Shown here: one piece after another, positions 15,481-24,879 of the stretch | Layout of the letters: each line of letters begins with the position of its first letter | Numbering within the stretch: position 1 is the first letter of the stretch | Origin: JAMBLL01 sp964387145 | GTDB taxonomy: Bacteria > Actinomycetota > Acidimicrobiia > Spongiisociales > UBA5794 | DNA length: 56,221 nucleotides | Direction: 5' to 3' | NCBI GenBank assembly: GCA_964387145.1 | Contig: CAYLVM010000005.1 | Location: 1-56,221 of the forward strand | The notes under the pieces: model-generated | Seen by the model: only the letters and a program-made list of their open reading frames with translations | The model's database searches: none | What the model was told of the DNA's origin: nothing | Translations under genes and position numbers: made by a program

Positions 15481-16326
15481 TTAGTAGAGGGTGTTGGCGA
15501 GTTGGCGGCGGTACGTCACGGTGAGTGGGTGGTCGGGTCCGAGCACCCCGAAGATGTCGACCATGGCGAGACGGGCCTCCTCCCTCAGGTCTCCGTTGTG
15601 GCGGACGACGTCGAGCATCCGATCGAGAGCCGGTTCGTACTCCGCGTGAGCTGCGAGTGCGCGTGCCAGTTCCAATTGGGCGTTGTCATCGGCGGGATCG
15701 GCCCGTACTGCGGCTTCGAGTTCGGAGAGATCGGTCCCAGCCGACCCACGAAGGCGGGCGGCGGACTGGAGTCGCCCGACATCGGCGTCAGGGATGAGCT
15801 TGCCGAGGACGATCATGGCTTCTTCGGTCTCGCCCTTGTCGATCAACAGTGCCGCAAGCGACGTCCCGGCTTCCTGGTGATCCGGCTTCTGATCGAGGAC
15901 CTGGCGAAGCATGTGCTCGGCTGCCGTGGTGTCGCCGGCGACGAGCGCCGATCGTGCCTCGTCGACGAGCAGATCGAGCTCGCTCGGCATCACCCCATCG
16001 ATGAACGCCAGGATCGATGCTTCAGGGAGCGCTCCCGAGAACCGGTCCACCTCCTTGCCGTGACGGATGGCAACGACGGTTGGGATCGACTGGACCCCGA
16101 ACTGCGCCGAGAGCTCCTGATTGGCGTCGACATCCACCTTTGCAAGTTCGAATCGGCCACCGGCTTCGTCCGTGATGCGTTCCAGGAGGGGGGACAGCGT
16201 CTTGCACGGGCCGCACCACTCGGCCCAGAAGTCCACGAGGACCGGGACTTCACGCGACCGGAGCAGCACGTCCTGTTGGAACTCCGCCGTTGAAATGTCC
16301 TTGATGTGGGGGCTTGTATCTTCCAT
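15481..16326 (-). CDS. Thioredoxin-domain protein with C-terminal TPR-like repeats
   Basis: A 281-residue protein: a thioredoxin domain with the WCGPCK active site (about residues 44-49) in the first 115 residues, then a helical region with tetratricopeptide-like repeats (AEHMLRQVLDQKPDHQEAG and similar). This is the layout of YbbN/CnoX chaperedoxins, although several of those lack the second cysteine, which is present here. The likely job is to hold or reduce cytosolic proteins under oxidative stress. The start at 16326 is supported by TATCCT seven bases upstream; no Shine-Dalgarno exists. It diverges from dapA by 42 bases. Confidence 0.87.
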   Translation of the reverse strand: MEDTSPHIKDISTAEFQQDVLLRSREVPVLVDFWAEWCGPCKTLSPLLERITDEAGGRFELAKVDVDANQELSAQFGVQSIPTVVAIRHGKEVDRFSGALPEASILAFIDGVMPSELDLLVDEARSALVAGDTTAAEHMLRQVLDQKPDHQEAGTSLAALLIDKGETEEAMIVLGKLIPDADVGRLQSAARLRGSAGTDLSELEAAVRADPADDNAQLELARALAAHAEYEPALDRMLDVVRHNGDLREEARLAMVDIFGVLGPDHPLTVTYRRQLANTLY

Positions 16327-16333
16327 GGGGACA

Positions 16334-16339
16334 AGGATA
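16334..16339 (-). promoter_or_regulatory. Leaderless -10 element (TATCCT)
   Basis: TATCCT on the minus strand lies seven bases before the ATG at 16326 of the thioredoxin-TPR gene. Only 16 bases separate it from the plus-strand -10 of dapA. Confidence 0.45.
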
Positions 16340-16355
16340 GATAACGGTCCCGTGG

Positions 16356-16361
16356 TAACTT
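16356..16361 (+). promoter_or_regulatory. Leaderless -10 element (TAACTT) of dapA
   Basis: TAACTT lies seven bases before the ATG at 16369, without a Shine-Dalgarno. It is back to back with the minus-strand element at 16334-16339. Confidence 0.45.
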
Positions 16362-16368
16362 GCGGGTC

Positions 16369-17274
16369 ATGGAACATCGCACCGAGGCACCGTTCGGACG
16401 GGTCCTCACCGCCGTCATCACCCCGTTCGGCGATAACGGCTCAATCGACTACGCGGCGTTCTTCCGTCTGGTGAAGCACCTGAAGAAGAACCGCTCCGAC
16501 GGCATCGTCGTTGCCGGTACAACGGGAGAATCGCCCGTCCTGTCTCGGCCGGAGAAGATCGCTCTCTTTCGCGCAGCCGTAGATGCAGCGAAAGGTGGGA
16601 TGGTTGTCGTTGCAGGTGTAGGGACCTACGACACGAGGGAGTCGGTCGCGCTCGCCAAGGCAGCGGCGGACGCCGGAGTCGATGGTCTCATGGCAGTGAC
16701 CCCCTACTACTCGAAACCGCCGCAGGCGGGGATCGTCGCCCACATGGTCGCGATCGCCGATGCGACCGATCTCCCGCTGATGATCTACAACATTCCGGGG
16801 AGGACATGCACGCGGATCGAGATCGAGACACTCGTCGAACTCGCCATCCACCCGAGGATCGTCGCAGTCAAGGATGCTGTGGATGATCTCGAGTGGTCCA
16901 AGAGAGCCATCGATGCGTTCCCGGAGAGCTTCGCCGTCTACTCGGGGAGCGACGCCATGACGAAGGATCTGGTGGAGGCTGGGGCCGTCGGGGTCGTTTC
17001 TGTTGCCTCCCATCTCGCAGGTGTGACGATCGCAGAGATGATCGATGCTGCTCTCGGTGGAGATCTCGACAGGGCTGCAGTGATCGACACCGTGCTCGGC
17101 CCCCTCGTCGAAGCACTGTTCATGGAGCCGAGTCCGATGCCGCTCAAGGCCGGTCTCACCTCCTACTGGGACTCCGTCGGCGAACCACGCCTCCCGCTGG
17201 TTCCGGCGAGGCAAGAGACGACGGAGGCGATAGGCTCGGCACTCGAAGCGATCAACGAATTCAGGTCACAATGA
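16369..17274 (+). CDS. dapA: 4-hydroxy-tetrahydrodipicolinate synthase DapA
   Basis: A 301-residue TIM-barrel aldolase. It has GTTGESPVLS (Thr-Thr of the substrate site), the tyrosine-containing VTPYYSKP, LMIYNIPGRT with the catalytic-triad Tyr and Arg, and the Schiff-base lysine in IVAVKDAVDD. It condenses pyruvate with aspartate semialdehyde, the first committed step of the diaminopimelate pathway. The start at 16369 was preferred over an in-frame TTG at 16360, because a -10 hexamer lies seven bases upstream. The stop overlaps the RNase J start by ATGA, a conserved dapA-rnj pairing in actinobacteria. Confidence 0.95.
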   Translation: MEHRTEAPFGRVLTAVITPFGDNGSIDYAAFFRLVKHLKKNRSDGIVVAGTTGESPVLSRPEKIALFRAAVDAAKGGMVVVAGVGTYDTRESVALAKAAADAGVDGLMAVTPYYSKPPQAGIVAHMVAIADATDLPLMIYNIPGRTCTRIEIETLVELAIHPRIVAVKDAVDDLEWSKRAIDAFPESFAVYSGSDAMTKDLVEAGAVGVVSVASHLAGVTIAEMIDAALGGDLDRAAVIDTVLGPLVEALFMEPSPMPLKAGLTSYWDSVGEPRLPLVPARQETTEAIGSALEAINEFRSQ

Positions 17275-18899
17275 CGGTCAAAATAGGATTTCTCGGCGGC
17301 CTCGGCGAAGTCGGGCGCAACTGTGCATCGGTCGATATCGACGGCGAACTCGCCATGATCGATTGCGGCTTGATGTTCCCGGAAGAGGACATGCTCGGTG
17401 TCGATCTCGTCCTCCCGGACTTCACGTCGATCCTCGACCGCCGGGACGATCTCAACTGCATCATCCTGACGCACGGCCACGAGGACCACATCGGTGCCCT
17501 TGCGTTCCTCCTCCGTGACGTCAACGTTCCCATCTATGGAACTGCGCTCACCGTCGAGTTCGCTCGTGCTCGCGTCGAAGAGTACGGGATCACCCCCGAC
17601 CTGCGGGTGGTCGAGCAGTACGAGTGGGTCGATCATGGACCGTTCCGCTTCACGTTCGTGCCGGTGTCGCACTCGATCCCCGATGCCGCCGGCGTTGCGT
17701 TCGACACCCCGGAAGGGATCGTCCTGCACAGCGGTGACTTCAAGCTCGATCCGACACCGATCGATGGGGTGCCGACAGATCTCCGGTCGTTCGCGACGAT
17801 CGGGAAGAAGGGTGTCCGGCTGCTTCTTGCCGACTCGACGAACGCCGAACGGCCGGGCTTCGTGCCGTCGGAAACGACAGTGGGGGTACGCCTCGACGAG
17901 ATCATGAGCAAGGCGACCGGCAGAGTGATCGTTGCTTGTTTCGCCTCACATGTGCACCGGGTCCAGCAAGCGATCAACGCTGCCGTCAGCGACGGGCGAC
18001 GCTTCGCCTTCATCGGTCGATCGATGCTGCGCAACTCGGACATAGCGGTCGATCTCGGTGTGCTCGAAATCCCCGATGGTGCGCTCGTCGATCTCGACGC
18101 ACTTGTTTCGATGCCAGAGGAAGAGACGGCGATCATCTCGACCGGCAGTCAGGGAGAACCTTTCGCAGCGCTGTCGCTCATGTCGGCAGGGGACCATCGG
18201 TCGGTGAAGTTGACCGAGCGCGATACGGTCATCATCTCGGCGACACCCATTCCCGGGAACGAAACGAAAGTGTCGCGGGTCATCAACAACCTGTACCGGC
18301 TCGGTGTCACGGTGTTCCACGGTCGCAACACCCACGTCCACGTTTCCGGACACGCCGCAGCTGAAGAGCTCAAGACCTTCTACAACACGGTCCGCCCGGA
18401 CGCGTTGGTCCCGGTGCACGGTGAGTACCGCCACCTCGTCACGAACGCCGCCATCGGCAGGGAGATGCGGATCCCTGAAGTCGAGGTGTGTGAGGACGGC
18501 GACGTCGTCATCCTCGAGGACGGCAAGCTACGCGTGGAGCGCCAGGCGATCCCTGCCGGGTACGTCTACGTCGACGGGACCGAGATCGGAGAGGCCGATA
18601 CGATCATCAGAGACCGTCGCCACCTCGCCGACGACGGTGTCCTGATCGTCACCGTCGGAGTGAACTTCACGACGGGTGAGGTTCTCATCGGCCCCGACGT
18701 CGACAGCCATGGTGTGATCACCGACGAAGAGGACATGCACGCGCTCATCAAAGAGCGCGTCATGGCATCGATCGCTGATCTCGATCCTCCGATCGACGCC
18801 GACGTGTTGCGCCGCCGTGTGCGCAACGTCGCTACGAGAGCCATCAAGAAGGCTGCCAAGAGGCGACCCGTGGTGTTGCCCGTCGTCATAGAGGTCTGA
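17271..18899 (+). CDS. rnj: Ribonuclease J
   Basis: A 542-residue metallo-beta-lactamase/beta-CASP ribonuclease. The metal site HGHEDHIGAL (HxHxDH) is intact, followed by the beta-CASP motifs with VHSGDFKLD, ADSTNAERPG and HVSGHAAAEEL. RNase J degrades RNA from the 5' end and also cuts internally. It overlaps dapA by ATGA. RNase Y is also encoded (47073-48599), so this organism has both enzymes. The protein ends with a Lys/Arg-rich segment (AIKKAAKRRP). Confidence 0.95.
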   Translation: MTVKIGFLGGLGEVGRNCASVDIDGELAMIDCGLMFPEEDMLGVDLVLPDFTSILDRRDDLNCIILTHGHEDHIGALAFLLRDVNVPIYGTALTVEFARARVEEYGITPDLRVVEQYEWVDHGPFRFTFVPVSHSIPDAAGVAFDTPEGIVLHSGDFKLDPTPIDGVPTDLRSFATIGKKGVRLLLADSTNAERPGFVPSETTVGVRLDEIMSKATGRVIVACFASHVHRVQQAINAAVSDGRRFAFIGRSMLRNSDIAVDLGVLEIPDGALVDLDALVSMPEEETAIISTGSQGEPFAALSLMSAGDHRSVKLTERDTVIISATPIPGNETKVSRVINNLYRLGVTVFHGRNTHVHVSGHAAAEELKTFYNTVRPDALVPVHGEYRHLVTNAAIGREMRIPEVEVCEDGDVVILEDGKLRVERQAIPAGYVYVDGTEIGEADTIIRDRRHLADDGVLIVTVGVNFTTGEVLIGPDVDSHGVITDEEDMHALIKERVMASIADLDPPIDADVLRRRVRNVATRAIKKAAKRRPVVLPVVIEV

Positions 18900-18995
18900 G
18901 CCGGTCTCTGCCCGATTCCAGGGTGAATTACAAGCAGGTAACTCTGAGCGCGACGAATCGCGCGAACGGTGGTTTGTTGTTGGTGGGATCTGGGG

Positions 18996-19001
18996 TACAG
19001 T
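18996..19001 (+). promoter_or_regulatory. Leaderless -10 element (TACAGT) of ftsK within an imperfect palindrome
   Basis: TACAGT lies nine bases before the ATG at 19011; there is no Shine-Dalgarno. The hexamer sits in the imperfect inverted repeat GGGGTACAGTTATAACCCC (18992-19010) that abuts the start codon. The repeat may be an operator or just symmetric promoter DNA. Confidence 0.4.
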
Positions 19002-19010
19002 TATAACCCC

Positions 19011-21251
19011 ATGGCGACACGCACTACGTCGAGTCGGGCCACGGGGCGGAGAACGGCACAACGCAAACAGAAGAAACCGACACGATCGAGACGCACGGTC
19101 CTCGCGCTGAGGAGCATCCCGTCGAAGGTCGGTGACCACCTCGGCGACCACCGTGCCGACGTATGGGGGATCGCCCTCATCGCATCGGGTCTCCTCGTCC
19201 TCCTCTCGTTCTTCGATCTGTCCGGACCGATCGGCAGCATCGCGTCGAGCGGAACACGGTCTCTCTTCGGGGTCTGGGCGTTCATCGTGCCGCTCGTGCT
19301 CATCGTTTTCGGTCTCTCGCTGATGGGTGTGCTGCCGAAGCGGGACAACAACCGATCCATCATCGGCACGGCGATCATCTTCCTCGGATCACTTGCACTG
19401 TTCCACCTCATGACGGGCAATGTCCCTCTCGTCGGTGCAGAGACGTCCGTCGACCAGTCCGGCGGGATCGTCGGATCCGTCATGGCCTTCCCCCTGGAGC
19501 GCCTTTCCGGTTTCTGGGGAGCGTTCGTGATCCTGCTTGCCGTGATCGGTGTCGGCGCGCTGCTCGTGACGGGGGCGACGATCGGCGACGTCGTGAGCGC
19601 TGGCGCAAGATCTGCGAGAAGTTTCTGGAACTGGGTCGGCATGGCACGCGTGCAGCGTTCCGTGCCGACCGAGGCCACGGCTACGGCGACCATCATCGAC
19701 GACGCTCCGATCGAGGTCGCCGCACCCCAGCCGAAGGCCAAACGGAAGTCGGCGAAGGCCAAGCAGACGCCCCGGACCGAAGCGGTGAAGGTCGCGACAC
19801 CAACAACAACGAACGGCTACCAGCTTCCCCCGCTCGACATGCTCCACCTGTCCAAACGCTCCGGCCACGATGGGAGAGGCCTGAAAGAGACGGGCGAGGC
19901 ACTCGAGGAGGCACTCAAACAGCACGGAGTCGACGCAAGGTTGACCCGCATCGTGCCAGGCCCGACCGTGACACGCTATGAGATCGAGCTTGCACCCGGT
20001 GTCAAGGTGAACAAGGTCACGAATCTCAGCAACGATATCGCCTACGCACTTGCCTCTGCAGACGTGCGGATCCTTGCACCGATACCTGGCAAGTCGGCGA
20101 TCGGCGTCGAGGTCCCCAACAGGAAACGACAGCTCGTGACCGCAGGCGACATCCTGCGCTCCGATGTCGCCCAGGCCGACCACGACCCGATGCTCGTCAG
20201 CCTCGGCATGGATGTCTCAGGGACACCGAGAATGCTTCGACTCACAGAGCTTCCGCACATGCTCATCGCCGGGGCGACGGGGGCAGGCAAGTCGTCATGC
20301 ATCAACTCGTTACTTACGTCGCTGCTCGTCCGCTCGACACCCGAGGAGGTCCGCCTGATCCTCGTCGACCCGAAGCGCGTGGAACTCGGCCAGTACAACG
20401 ATGCACCTCACCTGCTCACGCGGGTCATCACGAACCCGAAGAAGGCTGCCGACGCGCTGCAGTGGGCAGTCGCGGAGATGGATCGCAGGTACGACCTCCT
20501 CGCAGACGCCGGCGTGCGGGACATCGACTCGTACCGTGAGAAGTACGATGCTGGCGGTGTCGACGAGGAGATGTTCGACCGGTTCCCCTACATCGTCATC
20601 GTCGTCGATGAGCTGAACGACCTCATGATGGTCGCCGGTCGTGTGGTCGAGGACTCGATCGTGCGCATCGCCCAGATGGCCCGTGCGGTCGGTATCCACC
20701 TCGTTCTCGCCACGCAGCGACCCTCGGTCAACGTCATCACCGGTGTGATCAAGGCGAACATACCGAGCAGACTCGCGTTCTCCGTGGCTTCTCAGACGGA
20801 TTCGCGGGTGATCATCGATCAGGCAGGGGCAGACAAACTCATCGGTCTCGGCGACATGCTCGTCGTCACGAGCCGGGACCCGAAGCCGGAGCGAATCCAG
20901 GGTTCGTTCGTCTCTGAGGCAGAGATCCATGCGGTCGTCGAGTGGGTCAAGGCGCAACGAGAAACGCAGTACCGCGACACCGAGGTCTTCGAACAAGCCA
21001 AGCAGCAGGCGGCAGATGTCGAGGAGTTCGATGGCGAGGATCCCGAGATCATGCGTCAGGCGATCGAGCTGATCGTGCGCTCCCAGCTTGGATCGACGTC
21101 GATGCTCCAACGGAAGCTTCGGATCGGATTCGCACGTGCAGGGCGCGTGATGGACATCCTCGAAGCCAAGGGTGTGGTTGGACCATCCGAAGGATCGAAG
21201 GCCCGATCAGTGTTGATCACCGAGGACGAGCTGACGTCGATTCTCGGCTAG
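19011..21251 (+). CDS. ftsK: DNA translocase FtsK/SpoIIIE
   Basis: A 746-residue FtsK-type motor. A basic N-terminus is followed by about four membrane helices (between residues 45 and 190), a short linker rich in Ala and Lys, the alpha domain with ITRVVPGPTV-like sequence, the P-loop GATGAGKSS (Gly421-Ser429), a Walker B segment (IVIVVDELNDLM), and the C-terminal winged-helix gamma domain (MLQRKLRIGFARAGRVMDILE) that reads polar DNA signals. It pumps chromosomal DNA through the closing septum. The linker is short compared with E. coli FtsK. An in-frame start 42 bases upstream is ignored because the -10 element overlaps it. Confidence 0.95.
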   Translation: MATRTTSSRATGRRTAQRKQKKPTRSRRTVLALRSIPSKVGDHLGDHRADVWGIALIASGLLVLLSFFDLSGPIGSIASSGTRSLFGVWAFIVPLVLIVFGLSLMGVLPKRDNNRSIIGTAIIFLGSLALFHLMTGNVPLVGAETSVDQSGGIVGSVMAFPLERLSGFWGAFVILLAVIGVGALLVTGATIGDVVSAGARSARSFWNWVGMARVQRSVPTEATATATIIDDAPIEVAAPQPKAKRKSAKAKQTPRTEAVKVATPTTTNGYQLPPLDMLHLSKRSGHDGRGLKETGEALEEALKQHGVDARLTRIVPGPTVTRYEIELAPGVKVNKVTNLSNDIAYALASADVRILAPIPGKSAIGVEVPNRKRQLVTAGDILRSDVAQADHDPMLVSLGMDVSGTPRMLRLTELPHMLIAGATGAGKSSCINSLLTSLLVRSTPEEVRLILVDPKRVELGQYNDAPHLLTRVITNPKKAADALQWAVAEMDRRYDLLADAGVRDIDSYREKYDAGGVDEEMFDRFPYIVIVVDELNDLMMVAGRVVEDSIVRIAQMARAVGIHLVLATQRPSVNVITGVIKANIPSRLAFSVASQTDSRVIIDQAGADKLIGLGDMLVVTSRDPKPERIQGSFVSEAEIHAVVEWVKAQRETQYRDTEVFEQAKQQAADVEEFDGEDPEIMRQAIELIVRSQLGSTSMLQRKLRIGFARAGRVMDILEAKGVVGPSEGSKARSVLITEDELTSILG

Positions 21252-21371
21252 GGACGGCCGATCCATGCGATAGAGGATTCGCGCTCTTCGTCATCGAACA
21301 GAACGGCCGAGCTGGCACGCAACGCGGGCTGTGCCTCCCTCGTGTCGAGGACCTTCGGTAGGGTTGCAGAC

Positions 21372-22985
21372 TCACTCCATCAAGAGGTTCTCGTACTCGG
21401 CGCGTACAACCTTCTTGTCGAACTTGCCGGTGCCCGTCTTGGGGATGTCATCGATGAAGATGAACGCGTCCGGCATCCACCAGTCGGCGATGCGCGGCCC
21501 GAGATACTCTCTGATGTCGGATTCGGTCACCTCGGAGTTCTCCTTGGCGACGACGAACGCGACGGGTCGTTCCTGCCACTTCGGGTGTGCAAGGCCGACC
21601 ACCGTCGCCTCGGCGACGCCGGGACAACCCATGATCTCGTTCTCGACGTCGAGTGACGAGATCCACTCGCCTCCGGACTTGATCACGTCTTTCGCCCTGT
21701 CGGTGATCCTGACGTAGCCGTCTGGCGTGATCTTGCACACGTCTCCCGTTCGGAGCCAACCGTCGACGAACGACTCGGGGGAGCGGGGATCGTTGTAGTA
21801 CTCAGCTGCGATCCATGGTCCACGGATGAGGAGTTCACCGAACGCTTCCCCATCGTTTGGGAGCGTGGCGAAGCTCTCGTCGACGATCTTGACCTGGAGG
21901 CCCGGGATGGGGCGGCCTGCCGTCTCGAGCACATCGAGCTTCTTCTCCCACGTCCAGTCCTCCATCCACGGCTTGAGCATCGAGGCGGCCGCGACCGGGT
22001 TCGTCTCCGTCATCCCCCAACCCTGGACGACGCGAACGCCGGCGTTCTTCTCGAACCAATCGATCATCGACCGAGGCACGGCTGATCCGCCGCACAGGAA
22101 CTTCTTGATGTTCGAGATGTCGAGGTCGGGGTTGGCTTCGAGATGGTGCTGGATCGCGAGCCATACGGTCGGAACGCCGGCAGAGAAGGTGACCTTCTCG
22201 TCGATGAACAGTTTCGTGAGGCCTGGTCCGGAGAGGTCGGGACCGGGGTACGTGAGCTTCGCTCCGACGGTGACTGCCATGAACGGGTACCCCCACGACG
22301 CTGCGTGGAACATCGGAACGACGGGCAGGATGTTGTCTTCGGCCGACAGCGGGTTCGCCACGAGGTTCGAGATCGTATGAAGGTACGTGGAGCGCTGTGT
22401 GTACGCGACTCCTTTGGGGTTCCCTGTGGTTCCCGAGGTGTAGCAGTACATCATGGGGCTGCGCTCATCGAGGAGCGGCCACTCGGTCATCGGCTCGACG
22501 TCAGCAATGAGGTCCTCATAGGCGATCGCACCGTCGATACCGCAGCCCTCGGTCGTGGGTCCCATGATGACGATGTGCTCGACGGTCTCGAACTTGGAGA
22601 CCATCGGGGCGAGCACGGATGCGAGGTCGGGATCGACGAAGATCACCCGGTCCTCGCCGTGGTTGACGATGTACTCGAGTTGGTGAGGGAAGAGCCGGAT
22701 GTTCAGGGTGTGGCAGATCCGCCCGGAGTTCGCCGTTGCCCAATACAGCTCGTGGTGCCGATGGTTGTTCCATGCGAACGTCCCGACGGCCTCCCCTTGT
22801 CCGATGTCGAGCTTGTCGGCGATCGCTGCGGCCAAACGGCGGATGCGGTCGTCCGTCTCGAGATAGGTGGTGCGGTGGATCGTTCGATCAGCTTCCACGG
22901 ACACGATCTCCTGCTGGGGGTACTGCCAAACAGCGTTGTCATACAACGTGCTCATCAGCAGTGGGAAGTCGTCTTGCATGTGCAT
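21372..22985 (-). CDS. Fatty-acid/medium- or long-chain acyl-CoA ligase
   Basis: A 537-residue acyl-adenylate-forming enzyme. It carries the P-loop YTSGTTGNPKG (about residues 185-195), the A5 motif GWGMTET, the A7 region GWLRTGDVCKI and the A10 lysine segment PKTGTGKFDKK at the C-terminus. The start MHMQDDFPLL is like that of AlkK-type medium-chain ligases. It activates fatty acids with ATP and CoA and may feed beta-oxidation or the oleA pathway, though ole genes are 8 kb away. The start at 22985 has AAAGGA eight bases upstream; the frame continues open upstream without function. It diverges from pabBC by 90 bases. Confidence 0.9.
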   Translation of the reverse strand: MHMQDDFPLLMSTLYDNAVWQYPQQEIVSVEADRTIHRTTYLETDDRIRRLAAAIADKLDIGQGEAVGTFAWNNHRHHELYWATANSGRICHTLNIRLFPHQLEYIVNHGEDRVIFVDPDLASVLAPMVSKFETVEHIVIMGPTTEGCGIDGAIAYEDLIADVEPMTEWPLLDERSPMMYCYTSGTTGNPKGVAYTQRSTYLHTISNLVANPLSAEDNILPVVPMFHAASWGYPFMAVTVGAKLTYPGPDLSGPGLTKLFIDEKVTFSAGVPTVWLAIQHHLEANPDLDISNIKKFLCGGSAVPRSMIDWFEKNAGVRVVQGWGMTETNPVAAASMLKPWMEDWTWEKKLDVLETAGRPIPGLQVKIVDESFATLPNDGEAFGELLIRGPWIAAEYYNDPRSPESFVDGWLRTGDVCKITPDGYVRITDRAKDVIKSGGEWISSLDVENEIMGCPGVAEATVVGLAHPKWQERPVAFVVAKENSEVTESDIREYLGPRIADWWMPDAFIFIDDIPKTGTGKFDKKVVRAEYENLLME

Positions 22986-23063
22986 GGAATCGTTCCTTTC
23001 GTGACCACCCCACGATAGGAACCCTTGGGGCATGTGCAACGCACACATACCCCGTCGAACGCG

Positions 23064-23069
23064 TACCCT
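23064..23069 (+). promoter_or_regulatory. Leaderless -10 element (TACCCT) of pabBC
   Basis: TACCCT ends six bases before the ATG at 23076. AGGG within the spacer is too close to serve as a standard ribosome site. Confidence 0.4.
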
Positions 23070-23075
23070 CAGGGT

Positions 23076-24845
23076 ATGTTTGGTGCTCGATTCGACGACG
23101 TGGCGAGGCAGGAGTCGTTCGTACTGACACGGCCTCTCGAGACGCTCGCGGCGTCGACGTGCGACGAGGTTCGCGACGTGATCGCTCGGGCGGGTGAGGC
23201 AGCCCGGGGCGGGGCCTGGGTTGCAGGGTACGTGTCGTACGAAGCTGCACCAGCGTTCGACGCCGGCTACGTCGTGCGATCGTCCTCCAGGCCGTACGTG
23301 GCATGGTTCGGCGTCTTCGGTGGGAGGGAGCTCGTTCCGGTGGCTGTGCACGACCCGCGTGCAGGCGGTGGGTACGCTGTGTCGAAGTGGAGCCCTGTGA
23401 TCGACAAGGACGATTACGAGTCCATCTTCTGCGCTGTCAAGGAGCGTATCGAGAACGGGGAGGCGAACCAGGTCGAACTGACGTTCCCGCTCCGTGCAGC
23501 CTTCACGGGTAGCGCCGACGTGTTCTACAACGATCTCGTCTGTGCGCAGCGCCCCGGATACGCGTCACACCTCTGGCACGACAACGTCCACGTTCTGTCG
23601 GTGTCCCCGGAGCGGTTCTTCACCGTCGACGACGGCGTCGTGACCGTCCAACCGATGAAGGGTGTGGCCGCCAGAGGGCGATGGCTTGCAGAGGACGACA
23701 TGCATAGGGATGCTCTTGCAGCCTCAGGCGAAGACCGGTCAGACAATCGCATGGTCGTTGACCTGGTACGCAAGGAACTCTCCCGGATCGCGATACCCGG
23801 TACCGTCGAAGTTGGCGACCTCTTCACCGTCGAGCAGTTCAGAACCGGTTGGCAGATGAGCTCGACGATCACCGCTGTGACCAGGGAGGACACGGGCCTC
23901 CTCGACGTGTTCGATACGTTGTTCCCGAGCGGAACGGCCACGGGCGATCCGAAGGCTCGATCCATGAAGATCATCGCCGACCTCGAGCCGTCGCCACGTG
24001 GCATCTACTGCGGAACGATCGGCTACATCCCACCTGGCGATGGGCTCGAGGGTGCGTCGTTCAACGTCGCGATCAGGACCGTCGAAGTCGACGAGGCCGA
24101 GGGCGTTGCTACCTACGGTGTGGGAGCGGCGATCACGAGGCACTCGACCGTCGACGAGGAGTTCGATGAGGCGGTCACCACGTCTGAGGTTCTGCGGTTC
24201 AACGTCTCTCCACTGCAGCTGATCGAGATCGTCCGATGGGACGATGGCTGGCTGTGGTTGGACGATCATCTCGATCGCATGGAACGAAGTGCTTCTTACT
24301 GGGGTTTCAAGGTCGATCGCTACGAGATCATCGAGATGCTCGACGAAGCTGTCTCGACGTGTTCGGGACCGATGCTGATACGCATCGTGGCTCAGCCAGA
24401 CGGATCCGTGTTCGTGACGACGGAGTCGACACATGAACGCTGGTCTCCAGGCCCGGGGCCGTCGGCTGATCCGGTGCTACTCGCTCTCGATCTCGAGCCG
24501 ATCGACAGTCGTAACCCGCGGATATTCCACAAGACGTCCGACCGACGATCATTCGCGGTTCGCAGCGAGCGCCATCCGGGATGCGACGATGTGCTCCTCA
24601 TCAACCGCCATGGGCAGGTCACCGAGTCGACGGTCGCCAATGTCGCGTTTCGCATCGACGAGCGATGGGTCACGCCTCCGGTGACCGACGGTCTCCTCGC
24701 GGGAGTGATGCGGAACCGACTCGTCGCCTCAGGCACGTTGGAGGAACGATCGGTGAGCATCCGTGAGGCGCTCGACGCGGACGTCGTCGCGCTCGTGTCG
24801 TCTGTACACGGCTGGCGACCTGCCGTCCTGGTCGAGCACTCCTGA
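23076..24845 (+). CDS. pabB: Fused aminodeoxychorismate synthase component I / aminodeoxychorismate lyase (PabBC)
   Basis: A 589-residue fusion. Residues about 1-375 are a chorismate-binding enzyme with PMKGVAARGR (the PabB lysine) and FPSGTATGDPKARSMKII followed by PRGIYCGTIGYI. Residues about 385-589 are a class IV PLP enzyme with FHKTSDRRSF, where the lysine is the likely PLP attachment site, and INRHGQVTESTVANVAF. Together the two parts make 4-aminobenzoate for folate. The glutaminase partner PabA is not in the window, so it must be encoded elsewhere or shared with anthranilate synthase. The gene converges with the RpiR-type regulator. Confidence 0.92.
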   Translation: MFGARFDDVARQESFVLTRPLETLAASTCDEVRDVIARAGEAARGGAWVAGYVSYEAAPAFDAGYVVRSSSRPYVAWFGVFGGRELVPVAVHDPRAGGGYAVSKWSPVIDKDDYESIFCAVKERIENGEANQVELTFPLRAAFTGSADVFYNDLVCAQRPGYASHLWHDNVHVLSVSPERFFTVDDGVVTVQPMKGVAARGRWLAEDDMHRDALAASGEDRSDNRMVVDLVRKELSRIAIPGTVEVGDLFTVEQFRTGWQMSSTITAVTREDTGLLDVFDTLFPSGTATGDPKARSMKIIADLEPSPRGIYCGTIGYIPPGDGLEGASFNVAIRTVEVDEAEGVATYGVGAAITRHSTVDEEFDEAVTTSEVLRFNVSPLQLIEIVRWDDGWLWLDDHLDRMERSASYWGFKVDRYEIIEMLDEAVSTCSGPMLIRIVAQPDGSVFVTTESTHERWSPGPGPSADPVLLALDLEPIDSRNPRIFHKTSDRRSFAVRSERHPGCDDVLLINRHGQVTESTVANVAFRIDERWVTPPVTDGLLAGVMRNRLVASGTLEERSVSIREALDADVVALVSSVHGWRPAVLVEHS

Positions 24846-24862
24846 ACCCGATCCGTGGGTTC
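24844..24862. terminator. Short hairpin between convergent genes
   Basis: GAACCC (24844-24849) and GGGTTC (24857-24862) form a perfect six-pair stem with a seven-base loop. It lies in the 34-base gap between pabBC and the convergent regulator gene and overlaps the pabBC stop. There is no T tract, so it may be only a weak bidirectional terminator. Confidence 0.35.
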
Positions 24863-24879
24863 GTCCTGTGCCCGCTCCG

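Noticed and set aside
16893..17270. Longer RNase J start within dapA
   Set aside because: The extension is Arg/Ser-rich shadow sequence of dapA; the family N-terminus starts at 17271 with an ATGA overlap.
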